A stretch of 64,000 bases of DNA from a virus, in the IMG/VR virus record IMGVR_UViG_3300042914_003164, positions 45,691 to 109,690 of that record. One strand, written 5' to 3'. Made by a program: the position numbers and the translations under genes. Shown in pieces: positions 52,261 through 60,138 of the stretch (positions are counted from its first letter, which is position 1; each line of letters begins with the position of its first letter). Under the pieces are notes generated by a model. It was not told the origin of the DNA. It was given only the letters and a program-made list of their open reading frames with translations, and searched no databases.

Positions 52261-52718
52261 GCGCTAATCCCTCTAGCCCAGTTTTTACATCTGCCAGTGA
52301 AGTCCTTGCAGCTTGCAAGACCGTTGGTTACGAAACTCGTAATGACACGAGTGGCCTTGGCGAGAAGCGTTTTTACGTTTGGCTTCCTGATGGCGATAGC
52401 GAGGCGGCTGCCACCTTCTGGAGTGAGCAGCAGTTTGTGAACTGGGGCAATGCCCATTTCGCCAGGCTTGCTGTCGAGGCTGAGCGCAGGGCTGCCGGAT
52501 GGGAGCTGCTGGACGCCGAGGAGGCCCCGAGTGGCCTCTGGGGCTGGCATTCCCCTTGCGGAACCCATGAGGACGCCTGGCGTGCCTCTGGGCGTCCCAT
52601 GCCAGAGGATCGAGTGGCTGGCCAGCCCGTTAACACCCCCGCGCCAGCTCGACAGTCATCAAGGAGTCGCACTGATGATTCTGGATGGCTGAGCATGGTA
52701 TCTGCCGCAATGTTTTAA
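52257..52718 (+). CDS. Hypothetical protein
   Basis: 153 residues, GTG start. A compact domain (VLAACKTVGYETRNDTSGLG ... WLPDGDSEAAATFW ... ERRAAGWELLDAEE) then a disordered Pro/Ser-rich tail. The start carries a 19-base stretch also found on the opposite coding strand at 49163. Confidence 0.5.
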   Translation: MSANPSSPVFTSASEVLAACKTVGYETRNDTSGLGEKRFYVWLPDGDSEAAATFWSEQQFVNWGNAHFARLAVEAERRAAGWELLDAEEAPSGLWGWHSPCGTHEDAWRASGRPMPEDRVAGQPVNTPAPARQSSRSRTDDSGWLSMVSAAMF

Positions 52719-52764
52719 GTTTATAGATTTGCTGTGCCAACAAAAACACTAATCCAGTAAAGCC

Positions 52765-53088
52765 ATGGCCGCCACCAACTACACCAAGCCAGCTGACAGC
52801 GACTACCAACTGGTTCGCATCAAAGGCAAGCAAGCCGAGATTCTCGACCCCGAAACACTTGGCAAGATTCTGTCCATCCTGGAGCTTCACGAGTGCGACG
52901 AAGGGCAAACCGATCGCCCACTCTGGGATGCGCTTTATCGCTCTCAGCCTTTTCACTCGGCGCTAACCGATCCAACCGGAGAGTATTGGCGGATCGGGCG
53001 ATTCTTTGCCCACGCAGCCTACGAAATTCCACGCATGTTCCTGTGGGCAGTGAAGCAAGGGCATGTCCCCCCAGCCCCTCCCGCCTAA
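52765..53088 (+). CDS. Hypothetical protein
   Basis: 107 residues. YQLVRIKGKQAEILDPETLGKI opening, helical end with Trp/Tyr. The 27-base repeat (53085-53111) covers its stop codon. Not recognised. Confidence 0.5.
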   Translation: MAATNYTKPADSDYQLVRIKGKQAEILDPETLGKILSILELHECDEGQTDRPLWDALYRSQPFHSALTDPTGEYWRIGRFFAHAAYEIPRMFLWAVKQGHVPPAPPA

Positions 53089-53418
53089 CCCCACGGCCCG
53101 CCGGAGCCTATCCGGCACCCATCCCACTAAACTCAAACCAATGGACACTCCCAGAAAGATGCAATCCGAAACTGACACAGGCTGGTGGACATTAGAAAAT
53201 AACCTAGCGGTCTACAAACATTGGCACGGTAAGACTGACCGTTACGACCGACCCAGCCTGGAAGTGGCCATCCAAAACGTAAAAAACAATCGAAACGCCT
53301 ACGCAACTTATGAAGCATATCAACGCGATTGGTTTCATTTTGAGCGCGGCCTATGCCTTTTTAAGGCCGCCGAAGCTGCGCATCAAGCCGTCTAACCCCA
53401 CGGCCCGCCGGAGCCTAT
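53085..53418 (+). repeat. Exact 27-base direct repeat at two gene ends
   Basis: The same 27 bases occur at 53085-53111 and 53392-53418, each starting CTAACCCCACGGCC and including the stop codon of the preceding gene. GC-rich and able to fold (GGCCCGCC/GGAGCC), perhaps an mRNA end element or a recombination relic. Confidence 0.85.
53141..53395 (+). CDS. Hypothetical protein
   Basis: 84 residues from ATG 53141. Trp/Tyr-rich, WWTLENNLAVYKHWHGK and a YQRDWFHFERGL segment; helical C-terminus. Its stop lies in the second copy of the 27-base repeat. Confidence 0.5.
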   Translation: MDTPRKMQSETDTGWWTLENNLAVYKHWHGKTDRYDRPSLEVAIQNVKNNRNAYATYEAYQRDWFHFERGLCLFKAAEAAHQAV

Positions 53419-53419
53419 A

Positions 53420-53590
53420 GTGTTCTTCGCCTATCCACAGTTCAACGATAGTGTTTGTGTTGGCGACCGCATTGCCCTGGGTTGGCCTTGGGGATGGCGG
53501 GTCGCAACTGTCGTCTCAAAAGCAGAAACAGGCTTCGGTCGTCCCCTTTGGGTCTTTGATCCATCTACTGCAGTGCATTACACACCATGA
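53420..53590 (+). CDS. Small protein
   Basis: 56 residues from GTG 53420, fitting exactly between the repeat and the next gene (ATGA overlap at 53587). SH3-like layout: FNDSVCVGDRIALGWPWGWRV, a second strand pair and WVFDPSTAVHY. Function unknown. Confidence 0.5.
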   Translation: MFFAYPQFNDSVCVGDRIALGWPWGWRVATVVSKAETGFGRPLWVFDPSTAVHYTP

Positions 53591-53874
53591 CTAGCACATT
53601 TCCTAAATACGATGATCTCGACAGCGCTATTTGCAGCTTTTTGGCAACCAGAGACGGACACCCGACCAACAACTCAGCTTTGCTTGACCTAGCTCGTCAG
53701 GCCATGCCCGGCTGTCCTACATGGCGCTTGATTGACAGGCGCATGATTGCTATGCGCAAGGCTGGACGTATTAAGTTTGTCGGTAACGGCAAAAACAACC
53801 CATCAGGCAAGACACATGGTTGGGTCGTCTGCGCCCCATGTATCACAGCTCAGGAGAAGTTGCGCGATGACTGA
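53587..53874 (+). CDS. Small winged-helix-like protein
   Basis: 95 residues. Helix-turn-helix-like order (NNSALLDLARQAMPG ... WRLIDRRMIAMRKAGRIKF) followed by a Gly/Lys wing and a Cys pair. Could bind DNA; no family recognised. Overlaps the next gene by eight bases. Confidence 0.5.
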   Translation: MTSTFPKYDDLDSAICSFLATRDGHPTNNSALLDLARQAMPGCPTWRLIDRRMIAMRKAGRIKFVGNGKNNPSGKTHGWVVCAPCITAQEKLRDD

Positions 53875-54160
53875 AGCAATCTGGGAGACAAAGGACGGCA
53901 CAAAAATCCCCATCTCACGCATGTCCGATCTTCACCTCCTTAACACAGAACAGTTCCTAAAGCGCAAGTTTCGCCAGCTTCAGGATGTGTGTCCACCCGA
54001 TTTCCAAGGTGAAATGGCTCAAATGATCGCTGATGATCAATGGAATTCAATGCAAGAAGCCGACATAGAAGATGTATTCCCCAGCTATGCTGACATCTGT
54101 GCCGAAATTCAAAAGCGCGGTCTCGTGACTTTTGAGCAGTTTGCAGCACAGCAATCATAA
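53867..54160 (+). CDS. Small phage protein (HLxN family)
   Basis: 97 residues from ATG 53867. IWETKDGTKIPISRMSDLHL, then LNTEQFLKRKF is a short family seen in several tailed phages; the C-terminal half is acidic and helical. Function unknown. Confidence 0.55.
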   Translation: MTEAIWETKDGTKIPISRMSDLHLLNTEQFLKRKFRQLQDVCPPDFQGEMAQMIADDQWNSMQEADIEDVFPSYADICAEIQKRGLVTFEQFAAQQS

Positions 54161-54162
54161 AT

Positions 54163-54573
54163 ATGGTTGATGCGCTTAGTTCGCTGTGCGCTTATGACTC
54201 AAGACACCCAGACTATGAATTATTCTTTGGACGTGAATATCCCAAACCAAGTCCAAGCCCAGGTTGCTCCTGCGACAACTGCTTTTATGGTCGCACGGAG
54301 CTGGCTAATGAAATCATCAGGCTCCGCACTCTTATGAATAACGAACACTACGAATGGGAGCTGCAAGACGCCAGGGGTGAATGGGTTGCCGGCGGATCAG
54401 CCGACGACCAAGACGCAGCACAGCAGGAGGGTTTCCGCTATCTAACTGTTTACTCACAGGATGGGCCACACAAGCTAACTATCCGCAGGCATCAGGTCCA
54501 CACCATTATGGAAATGCAGACTAACCCTACAAGTGACCACCCCCTCCGTGAAAACAATGACACAACAAACTAA
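54163..54573 (+). CDS. Hypothetical protein
   Basis: 136 residues. A CSCDNCF Cys cluster near residue 38, a helix (ELANEIIRLRTLM), then a beta-rich EWELQDARGEWVAGGSADDQ and a C-terminal strand region. Overlaps the next gene by 17 bases. Confidence 0.55.
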   Translation: MVDALSSLCAYDSRHPDYELFFGREYPKPSPSPGCSCDNCFYGRTELANEIIRLRTLMNNEHYEWELQDARGEWVAGGSADDQDAAQQEGFRYLTVYSQDGPHKLTIRRHQVHTIMEMQTNPTSDHPLRENNDTTN

Positions 54574-54790
54574 CTTGCAAGCATTATGCGCTGAACAGCT
54601 CCCCGAGCTGCGCGGCATGTTTGAACGCATTCTTTGCGTAGCTCGATCATCCGATGGGCCGACAGTTGGACATATACAACTCGCTGACCAGTTAATTGAT
54701 GCTGTGGTGAGTTGGTCTGAGAATTCTCCGGCCCAGCCCGAGCCGGAGGGAGTCGAGCTACCAGACCACTCTCAATGGACGCAGCCATGA
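54557..54790 (+). CDS. Small helical protein with QPEPEG hinge
   Basis: 77 residues from ATG 54557 (GTG 54533 also possible). Helical, then QPEPEGVELPDHSQW, the same hinge as in the gene at 44725 but cut before the DUF551 domain. Apparently a truncated family member. Confidence 0.5.
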   Translation: MTQQTNLQALCAEQLPELRGMFERILCVARSSDGPTVGHIQLADQLIDAVVSWSENSPAQPEPEGVELPDHSQWTQP

Positions 54791-54876
54791 TGGTCAACAT
54801 CGACGTGGACAGCATTGTTTCAACTATCGCCATAACGATAATTATGGTGGCCTATCTTCGGAGGTTTTCACGATGA
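54787..54876 (+). CDS. Tiny membrane peptide
   Basis: 29 residues, one membrane span (VSTIAITIIMVAYL) and a basic end (LRRFSR). ATGA overlaps on both sides make translation likely. Confidence 0.45.
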   Translation: MMVNIDVDSIVSTIAITIIMVAYLRRFSR

Positions 54877-55673
54877 CTACGCAACCGACAAACCGCAACC
54901 CCTTCAGCGACTGGAGGCCAGCAGCGGGAACTAGGCGCGATTGCGGAGAGCTTGAGCTAACTATCCCAATCGACCGGGATAGCTACTTTACCATCACCGC
55001 AGACCCCGATACGGCTGCCATGGTTCCTGTGGTACTGAGACAACTCCTGGCCCAGCCCAAGCCGGAGGGGGATGGGCTGTTTCATTGGCGGAACCTTGGC
55101 GACGGAAAGCCCGTTCAAGTTCGGGAGTGCCCTATGTGCGGTATCGCCCCGGCAAACGTGGACGATTGCGGTCGATTCGGTGATCCAGCCTGCCCCTATT
55201 TCGGTGTTGGCGAACCCGAGCCGGAGGAGGTAAAGGAGTTGGTGGATTGGTTAAACGCAAGCGCCCGTGAATGGGCGGACCTTGGCGAATACGACGAAGG
55301 TAGCAAGTGCCACCGCTCCGCTGACATCCTCACCCGCTTCGCCCGCCCCACCATCAAGCCGGTGCCGGTGAGCGAACCGCCTTGGGAGCGCGAGGGGTGG
55401 TGTGATGCGGATATGACCAATCAACACCCAATCACTCCATCCTCAGAGCTGATCAAGATGGTTTCACTAGAAGCACAGGCTGCGTTTCCAGGTGACGAAG
55501 GTGGAGGTGTTGAGACTGACAAAGCCCGCGAAGAATACATCGCCATCTTCTTTTCCCGATGGGGTGCAGATCAAGAGCTAAGGGCGTGCGTAGAAAAGGT
55601 CAGATTGATGGAGGGCAATAGTATTGCTGAGGAGCTTTTTGAAGCTCGCCGCCCGAACCACGCTACCCCGTAG
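54873..55673 (+). CDS. Fusion of two accessory modules
   Basis: 266 residues. Residues 1-75: polar domain ending QPKPEG; about 85-120: CPMCGIAPANVDDCGRFGDPAC, a four-Cys zinc site; about 120-165: helical; then VPVSEPPWEREGW, a shortened DUF551-like start. At residue 181 (ATG 55415) a second module begins MTNQHPITPSSELIKMVS and runs to the end; it carries its own start, so two products are possible. Built by joining modules seen separately elsewhere in the region. Confidence 0.6.
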   Translation: MTTQPTNRNPFSDWRPAAGTRRDCGELELTIPIDRDSYFTITADPDTAAMVPVVLRQLLAQPKPEGDGLFHWRNLGDGKPVQVRECPMCGIAPANVDDCGRFGDPACPYFGVGEPEPEEVKELVDWLNASAREWADLGEYDEGSKCHRSADILTRFARPTIKPVPVSEPPWEREGWCDADMTNQHPITPSSELIKMVSLEAQAAFPGDEGGGVETDKAREEYIAIFFSRWGADQELRACVEKVRLMEGNSIAEELFEARRPNHATP

Positions 55674-55700
55674 ACACTCGCACTACCACAGGGAACCGCC

Positions 55701-55943
55701 ATGGCCATCACCATTCATCTCCAAGTCGGAGAGTCCATCCACCAAGCGCTGGCCAGGTGTGTCCGCGAAAATTACTCTGGGGGAGATGGCAAGACTATCG
55801 TTATTCCACCTGGGGTAAGCATTGTTGGCTCCAGCATTAGGCAGACGCGCATCATTGAGCGCAGAACCACCGGCATCCCATTTCTTTATGGAGATTTTTT
55901 ATGGCTAAAGCGCTTAGCCGAGCTTAAGCAGATCACCCTCTGA
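55701..55943 (+). CDS. Small protein
   Basis: 80 residues. ITIHLQVGESIHQALARCVR, beta/alpha start with a Gly-rich loop. The leader before it and the one after it share ACACTCGCACTACCAC (55676 and 55944). Function unknown. Confidence 0.5.
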   Translation: MAITIHLQVGESIHQALARCVRENYSGGDGKTIVIPPGVSIVGSSIRQTRIIERRTTGIPFLYGDFLWLKRLAELKQITL

Positions 55944-55961
55944 ACACTCGCACTACCACTC

Positions 55962-56720
55962 ATGAATCAAGACCATCAGCAGCACCGCGCCACGCCTGAC
56001 CAGTGGCACAATCTTCTGTACCAGCGTCTGAAGCTGAATCGCGTCCCAGATCACATCTCAATCACGCTGGAGCTTGCCTCTCGCATCGAGGCATTGGAGC
56101 TGGCACTACGCATACAATCTGGCAACCTTGCACCTAGCGAACAGGCTGAGCTGGGCGTTGTTCCTGTCTCAAGCCTGAGGGCCGCCATAGATCGCGCTGC
56201 AGTCGAGGCACTTACATCAGCAATGGGTAAACTTCGCACTACCGACGAGGCCCAGTCTACTGGTTTGCTGGAGACCTTAGTGGATGCCATTACGAATAGT
56301 GCAGCCGCCCATGGAACTGCCGACGAGCTTGCCCGCGAAGTCATCCGCGCCTTCGCCGCCTGGCTCCGCACGGGCCGGATGCTGAACGCCGCCGAACTGC
56401 TGGAGCAGGAGGCTGAACGCCGCCGAGCTGCTAGAGCGGGAGGCCGACCGACGACCTCCCCACTCTCGTCATCGGCTCATGCTGTGCTGGATGCCTATCA
56501 GCAAAGAGCGCTAAATAGTCGTGAATGGCAGGACGGAAAAGGCCCGCAACTGAAGCTCGCCGCCGCCCTCTATGCCGCTGCGCATCGCCTGACAAATGAT
56601 CGCCGTCAACTTGCTGCCATCGCTGACGAACTGGAGGGAGTCGATTCGCGCCCACCGGACTCCCCCTACCTGTTTGATACCTCAACAAAGGAGCAAAAGC
56701 CACCACCGCGTCTTACTTGA
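55962..56720 (+). CDS. MTDQHRA-family protein fused to an AVLDA module by a frameshift
   Basis: 252 residues. Residues 6-60 match the MTDQHRA family (HQQHRATPDQWHNLL ... LELASRIEALE), residues about 130-155 match its C-terminus (LNAAELLEQEAE). A 31-base tandem duplication then shifts the frame (56381-56442) and the protein continues into a module (SPLSSSAHAVLDAY ... AIADELEGV) that is a separate gene at 43216. The promoter for the next gene overlaps its stop. Confidence 0.65.
   Translation: MNQDHQQHRATPDQWHNLLYQRLKLNRVPDHISITLELASRIEALELALRIQSGNLAPSEQAELGVVPVSSLRAAIDRAAVEALTSAMGKLRTTDEAQSTGLLETLVDAITNSAAAHGTADELAREVIRAFAAWLRTGRMLNAAELLEQEAERRRAARAGGRPTTSPLSSSAHAVLDAYQQRALNSREWQDGKGPQLKLAAALYAAAHRLTNDRRQLAAIADELEGVDSRPPDSPYLFDTSTKEQKPPPRLT
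56381..56442 (+). repeat. 31-base tandem duplication causing a frame change
   Basis: Copies 56381-56411 and 56412-56442 start GCTGAACGCCGCCGA and differ at three positions. As 31 is not a multiple of three, everything downstream is read in a new frame. Confidence 0.9.
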
Positions 56721-56745
56721 CAGCAGCGGCGAAAACCCTTAAAGT
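56717..56745 (+). promoter_or_regulatory. Promoter before the Ala-rich protein
   Basis: TTGACA (56717-56722), 17-base spacer, TAAAGT (56740-56745). The -10 and the downstream 30 bases recur, with changes, at 57527-57560 before the next gene. Confidence 0.75.
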
Positions 56746-56782
56746 ACCCAAGGCTTAAAACGCCATTCATTCCCATACTCCA

Positions 56783-57547
56783 ATGACTACACCAACTACA
56801 ATCGAGGAACTTCTTGATTACTGGCCCGGAAATATCCCTTTCAAGGGACGCCTTGTAAGTGAAGACGGCTCTTGCATGTGTGCCCAAGGGCAAGCGTTGC
56901 ATTTTATTGGTGGACTAACTGTTGAAGAATTGCGCAATGTCAATCAAGTAGAGGCTGACAAGCGAGTTGCTGAATTGTTTGGCATTAGCCTCACTCATTC
57001 GGTCTTGTTGCGCATTATCAACGACAAACAAGAAGGCGCACCTTCTAGTGTCATTCGCAATCCTGAGCAAATTTTAGGAGATCAAGCACAAGTGGTGCTT
57101 GCTTTTTGGCGGCATCTTGATCGCATGACGCCAGCGGCCTGGGAAGCGGCCAAGGAAGTGGCCATGCGAGCGGACAGGGAAGCGGACAGGGAAGCGGTCG
57201 CGGTCAGGGAAGCGGTCGCGGTCAGGGAAGCGGCCAGGGAAGCGGCTGGGGGAGCGGCCATGTCAGCGGCCTGGGAAACGGCCATGCCAGCGGCCATGCG
57301 AGCGGCTGGGGAAATGCTCAAGGGAGCGGCCAGGAAAGCGGCCTTGGCAGCGGCCGGGGAAGCGGCTAGGGGAGCGGCCTGGGAAGCGGCCATGCGAGCG
57401 GCTGAGGGAGTGGCCTGGGAAGCGGCTGGGGCTTCCAATGAAATCCAAGGTGCATCTGTTATGCGGAAACGAAATCAGCCGTTTTTCTTCCTGCCGCTAT
57501 TTGGATTTGCAAATCCAGAAGCAGTAATTAAAGTATCTAAGGCTTAA
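56783..57547 (+). CDS. Protein with Ala-rich helical repeats
   Basis: 254 residues. N-terminal domain of about 110 residues (CMCAQGQALHFIGGLTVEEL ... VAELFGISLTHSVLLRIIND), then a long Ala/Glu/Arg helix of near-repeated units (AAREAAGGAAMSAAWE style) from about residue 115 to 215, and a hydrophobic C-terminus. Similar Ala-repeat proteins occur in several phages; their role is unclear. The last codons (VIKVSKA) coincide with a copy of the intergenic promoter-type repeat. Confidence 0.6.
   Translation: MTTPTTIEELLDYWPGNIPFKGRLVSEDGSCMCAQGQALHFIGGLTVEELRNVNQVEADKRVAELFGISLTHSVLLRIINDKQEGAPSSVIRNPEQILGDQAQVVLAFWRHLDRMTPAAWEAAKEVAMRADREADREAVAVREAVAVREAAREAAGGAAMSAAWETAMPAAMRAAGEMLKGAARKAALAAAGEAARGAAWEAAMRAAEGVAWEAAGASNEIQGASVMRKRNQPFFFLPLFGFANPEAVIKVSKA
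57139..57432 (+). repeat. Low-complexity DNA repeat coding for the Ala-rich helix
   Basis: Irregular repeats based on GGGAAGCGGCC and GGGAGCGGCC units. Prone to length change by slippage. Confidence 0.8.
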
Positions 57548-57571
57548 AACACCATTCATCGCGTATCTGTA

Positions 57572-58024
57572 ATGACTGAGTACGATTCCTGGCTTGATAG
57601 CCTGATTCCACAGGGAGCGCCAGACCCGCAACTTGTAGAGCAGGCTGTGCCTCTTGAGCTTGGGGTATTCAACTGGCAGCAATTCACCAAACTCTACAAG
57701 CAAAACAATGTTCCAGACTGGGCTTGGCAAAAGTGCAAGGAAGGCCCTTTCACTACAGCCTATTCAAAGATTGGTTTTGCCATTCATCTTGCAGTTGCAA
57801 GACTTCGCCTTCTCTTTGTCAGGCGATCTAATCGCTGGCATCCTCTTGTTCTCGCCGGTCACACTGCACGTTTCTTCATAGACGAAGACTACGTTGAGGC
57901 CACAACTGAAGTTGAGTCAACCTGGAGGGATGAGTTCAGCCCTTGGTGCGTCAGGGCTGAAGAGGATGAGGATGATCACAGCATCAACATCTATGCCACA
58001 GAATTCACATTAGACGATTATTGA
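57572..58024 (+). CDS. Hypothetical protein
   Basis: 150 residues. Mixed alpha/beta, Trp-rich, acidic C-terminus (EEDEDDHS). Preceded by the CCATTCAT leader motif. Not recognised. Confidence 0.5.
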   Translation: MTEYDSWLDSLIPQGAPDPQLVEQAVPLELGVFNWQQFTKLYKQNNVPDWAWQKCKEGPFTTAYSKIGFAIHLAVARLRLLFVRRSNRWHPLVLAGHTARFFIDEDYVEATTEVESTWRDEFSPWCVRAEEDEDDHSINIYATEFTLDDY

Positions 58025-58030
58025 AAAATC

Positions 58031-58065
58031 GCCATTCATCACGCTACGAAAGCCATTCATCACGC
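58031..58065 (+). promoter_or_regulatory. Duplicated CCATTCAT leader element
   Basis: GCCATTCATCACGC occurs at 58031-58044 and 58052-58065, 21 bases apart, just before the dNMP kinase start. Related sites lie at 56762 and 57551, each 15-25 bases before a start codon. Confidence 0.6.
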
Positions 58066-58066
58066 A

Positions 58067-58633
58067 ATGTACCCACCAAAACTCGCTTTTTATTCCACAA
58101 CACCACAACAGGGGAAGAGCACCGCCTGCAACATTCTTCAGTCAAGGTTTGCTTATTTGCGAGCATCCTTTGCCGATCCTCTCAAGGCAATGACATGGGC
58201 ACTACTTAAGGAGTGCCTGCTGTCAGACGAAGAGATTGAGCGATACATGACAAAGGCAAAGGAGGAGGCTATTGAGCTTGTTGGCGCGAGCTACAGATAT
58301 GTTGCCAGGACACTGGGAACGGAATGGGGCAGAGTCACTATCAAAAAATCTCTCTGGATAGACATTATGCAAAACAAGATCAATGCAGCAAGTACATTGC
58401 CCATGGGCTTCTGCGTTGACGACATGAGATTCCCGAATGAACTTGAGATGCTGAAGCGCAATGGCTTCAAGCTTGTCAAGATTGTTCGGGATACCAAGAG
58501 GGATTTATCACAGGATCAGCACGTTTCTGACACTGCACTAAGAGGCTTTGACGACTTTGACTATGTGATTGACAACAATGGAGGCCATGCCGAGCTAAGC
58601 AAAGCACTTGAGCAGATTGTTATGCACTACTAA
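58067..58633 (+). CDS. Deoxynucleoside monophosphate kinase
   Basis: 188 residues, P-loop NTPase. AFYSTTPQQGKST (G16-T19) is the Walker A, followed by SFADPLKAMTWALL, RTLGTEWGR and VDDMRFPNELEMLK, the dNMP-kinase motif set of T4 gene 1-type enzymes. Phosphorylates dNMPs released from host DNA or made by ThyX. Fits with dcd, ThyX and MazG. Confidence 0.88.
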   Translation: MYPPKLAFYSTTPQQGKSTACNILQSRFAYLRASFADPLKAMTWALLKECLLSDEEIERYMTKAKEEAIELVGASYRYVARTLGTEWGRVTIKKSLWIDIMQNKINAASTLPMGFCVDDMRFPNELEMLKRNGFKLVKIVRDTKRDLSQDQHVSDTALRGFDDFDYVIDNNGGHAELSKALEQIVMHY

Positions 58634-58635
58634 AC

Positions 58636-58878
58636 ATGGAGCTATCAAACCTTGAAAGGCGTATCCTGCTAGTTTGTATCAAGTTTCTCTATAAAGCAGG
58701 CCCACACTTTGTTTCAATGTTGTGGGAAGGTGACAGTCCGCCAAAGCAACAGGACTGGGAAGACCTTAAAAAACGGATGAAAACACTTTACAAAAAGATC
58801 AAAGAGGGTATTGATGACGGCAAGATCCCAGAGCCTAAGGCTTGCAGAGATCACTTCATTAGACAAAAAAGGGTGTAG
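58636..58878 (+). CDS. Small basic helical protein
   Basis: 80 residues starting two bases after the kinase stop. Helical and Lys-rich (LKKRMKTLYKKIKEG). Not recognised. Confidence 0.5.
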   Translation: MELSNLERRILLVCIKFLYKAGPHFVSMLWEGDSPPKQQDWEDLKKRMKTLYKKIKEGIDDGKIPEPKACRDHFIRQKRV

Positions 58879-59059
58879 GTACGTCTTTACAGCTTCAAGG
58901 CAGAAGATTTGCAGTACGTGCTGCAGACTTCATAGGGAGAGGTTTGCACTTGATGCTGACTGGCTTGTTAAAGCTGATTGCGTAAACTCCACACGTTACC
59001 GGCTGCGCTGCGATCACTGCGGCGCTCCCATCAGCCCAGCGCCAGCCAGCCGCCTGTAA
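58814..59059 (+). CDS. Zinc-finger-like small protein
   Basis: 81 residues from ATG 58814, overlapping the previous gene by 65 bases. ICSTCCRLHRE and RLRCDHCGAP form two Cys pairs of a zinc ribbon. Real start uncertain because of the long overlap. Confidence 0.5.
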   Translation: MTARSQSLRLAEITSLDKKGCRYVFTASRQKICSTCCRLHRERFALDADWLVKADCVNSTRYRLRCDHCGAPISPAPASRL

Positions 59060-59078
59060 CCGCTGCTATTTGCATGGG

Positions 59079-59107
59079 TTGACAGCGGCGAGTCTTGCTG
59101 TTATCCT
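59079..59107 (+). promoter_or_regulatory. Sigma-70-type promoter
   Basis: TTGACA (59079-59084), 17-base spacer, TATCCT (59102-59107); the gene at 59151 follows. Confidence 0.8.
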
Positions 59108-59150
59108 GCCTATCAGCGCCGCGTCTGGCGTTCTTTTATCCTAAACGGCA

Positions 59151-59495
59151 ATGCAGACTTTATCGCAAGGGGATCAGACTCTGTTCAAAGAGTCATTACA
59201 TGTTCTCACTATCACAGTTGAAAGTCACAACAGTGAAGCTTGGAATCGGTTGATGTCAGACCTTGAAGCTACATACAAGGCTGCGGCTTCTGATTACGAC
59301 TTCCTGATTCTTGCGTCCGGCCAATGCTCAAAGCTTGTGTCTTTGTACTTTTGGGATGCGTTTCCGATAACTTCTAGCCTAAAGCATGGCGGGACTTCAC
59401 TGCTTTCCGCAAGTCGAACACAGCTGATTGCTGCTGCGTCAACCAGCATCGCAATCAGTGCAATGCAAGAGTTTCAACTTGGTAACTTCCAATGA
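59151..59495 (+). CDS. Hypothetical protein
   Basis: 114 residues, helical with a hydrophobic centre. First gene of a likely operon from the promoter at 59079. ATGA-coupled to the next gene. Not recognised. Confidence 0.55.
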   Translation: MQTLSQGDQTLFKESLHVLTITVESHNSEAWNRLMSDLEATYKAAASDYDFLILASGQCSKLVSLYFWDAFPITSSLKHGGTSLLSASRTQLIAAASTSIAISAMQEFQLGNFQ

Positions 59496-59884
59496 TTGCA
59501 ACTGCAACTTTGAGTCCTGGCGCCGAGAGGCTGCACAAGCAGCTTCCTAGCCTACGCAAAGAACTTTATACTTTGCTGCTTCAGATCAAGAAGGATGCAG
59601 GCTGGCGCTCTCTGCGCAGAGACTTTGCTGACTTTGCCAGTGACGGCCCACCTTACGTTGATGTGACTATTGGCTGCACCTTCAACTGGCAAGAAGGTGA
59701 GATCAGCTGGAATTACCAGACAGGAGACAACAGCTTCACTGGTGGAGCCTATGGCCATACTGAATGGTTTACAACTTCAATCTTGAGCCGCAGCAACTGC
59801 AAAGAGATCGCTGACGATCTGATCTCAGAGATTGAAGGTCGCATTATCGAGCTTGGATCCGGTTACTTTCCGTTTGGTCAGTAG
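59492..59884 (+). CDS. Hypothetical protein
   Basis: 130 residues. ISWNYQTGDNSFTGGAYGHTEW centre, helical ends. Similar-looking acidic/aromatic small proteins appear again at 60720. Function unknown. Confidence 0.55.
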   Translation: MIATATLSPGAERLHKQLPSLRKELYTLLLQIKKDAGWRSLRRDFADFASDGPPYVDVTIGCTFNWQEGEISWNYQTGDNSFTGGAYGHTEWFTTSILSRSNCKEIADDLISEIEGRIIELGSGYFPFGQ

Positions 59885-59895
59885 GTGTTTTCTCT

Positions 59896-60129
59896 ATGTT
59901 TAATAGACTTTGGACAAAACCCTACTGCGGCGTTTCTCACTTAAGGCAACCCAGTCGAAGGTATCAGTTCACTGTCAATGAACACAAGGATGGCAGTGCC
60001 TATGGCTACATGCTTGACCTTGACTCCGACAGGGCCTTTACAGCCGCTAAAGAGGTTTGGAGTATGAACGCTGCAAGCGCAAGAGGCACGCTTGAAGCGT
60101 GGGCCAGAGAACTAGACCTTATGCGTTAA
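59896..60129 (+). CDS. Hypothetical protein
   Basis: 77 residues: short basic start, FTVNEHKDGSAYGYMLDLD strands, helical end. Operon neighbour; not recognised. Confidence 0.5.
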   Translation: MFNRLWTKPYCGVSHLRQPSRRYQFTVNEHKDGSAYGYMLDLDSDRAFTAAKEVWSMNAASARGTLEAWARELDLMR

Positions 60130-60138
60130 GCGAGGCAA

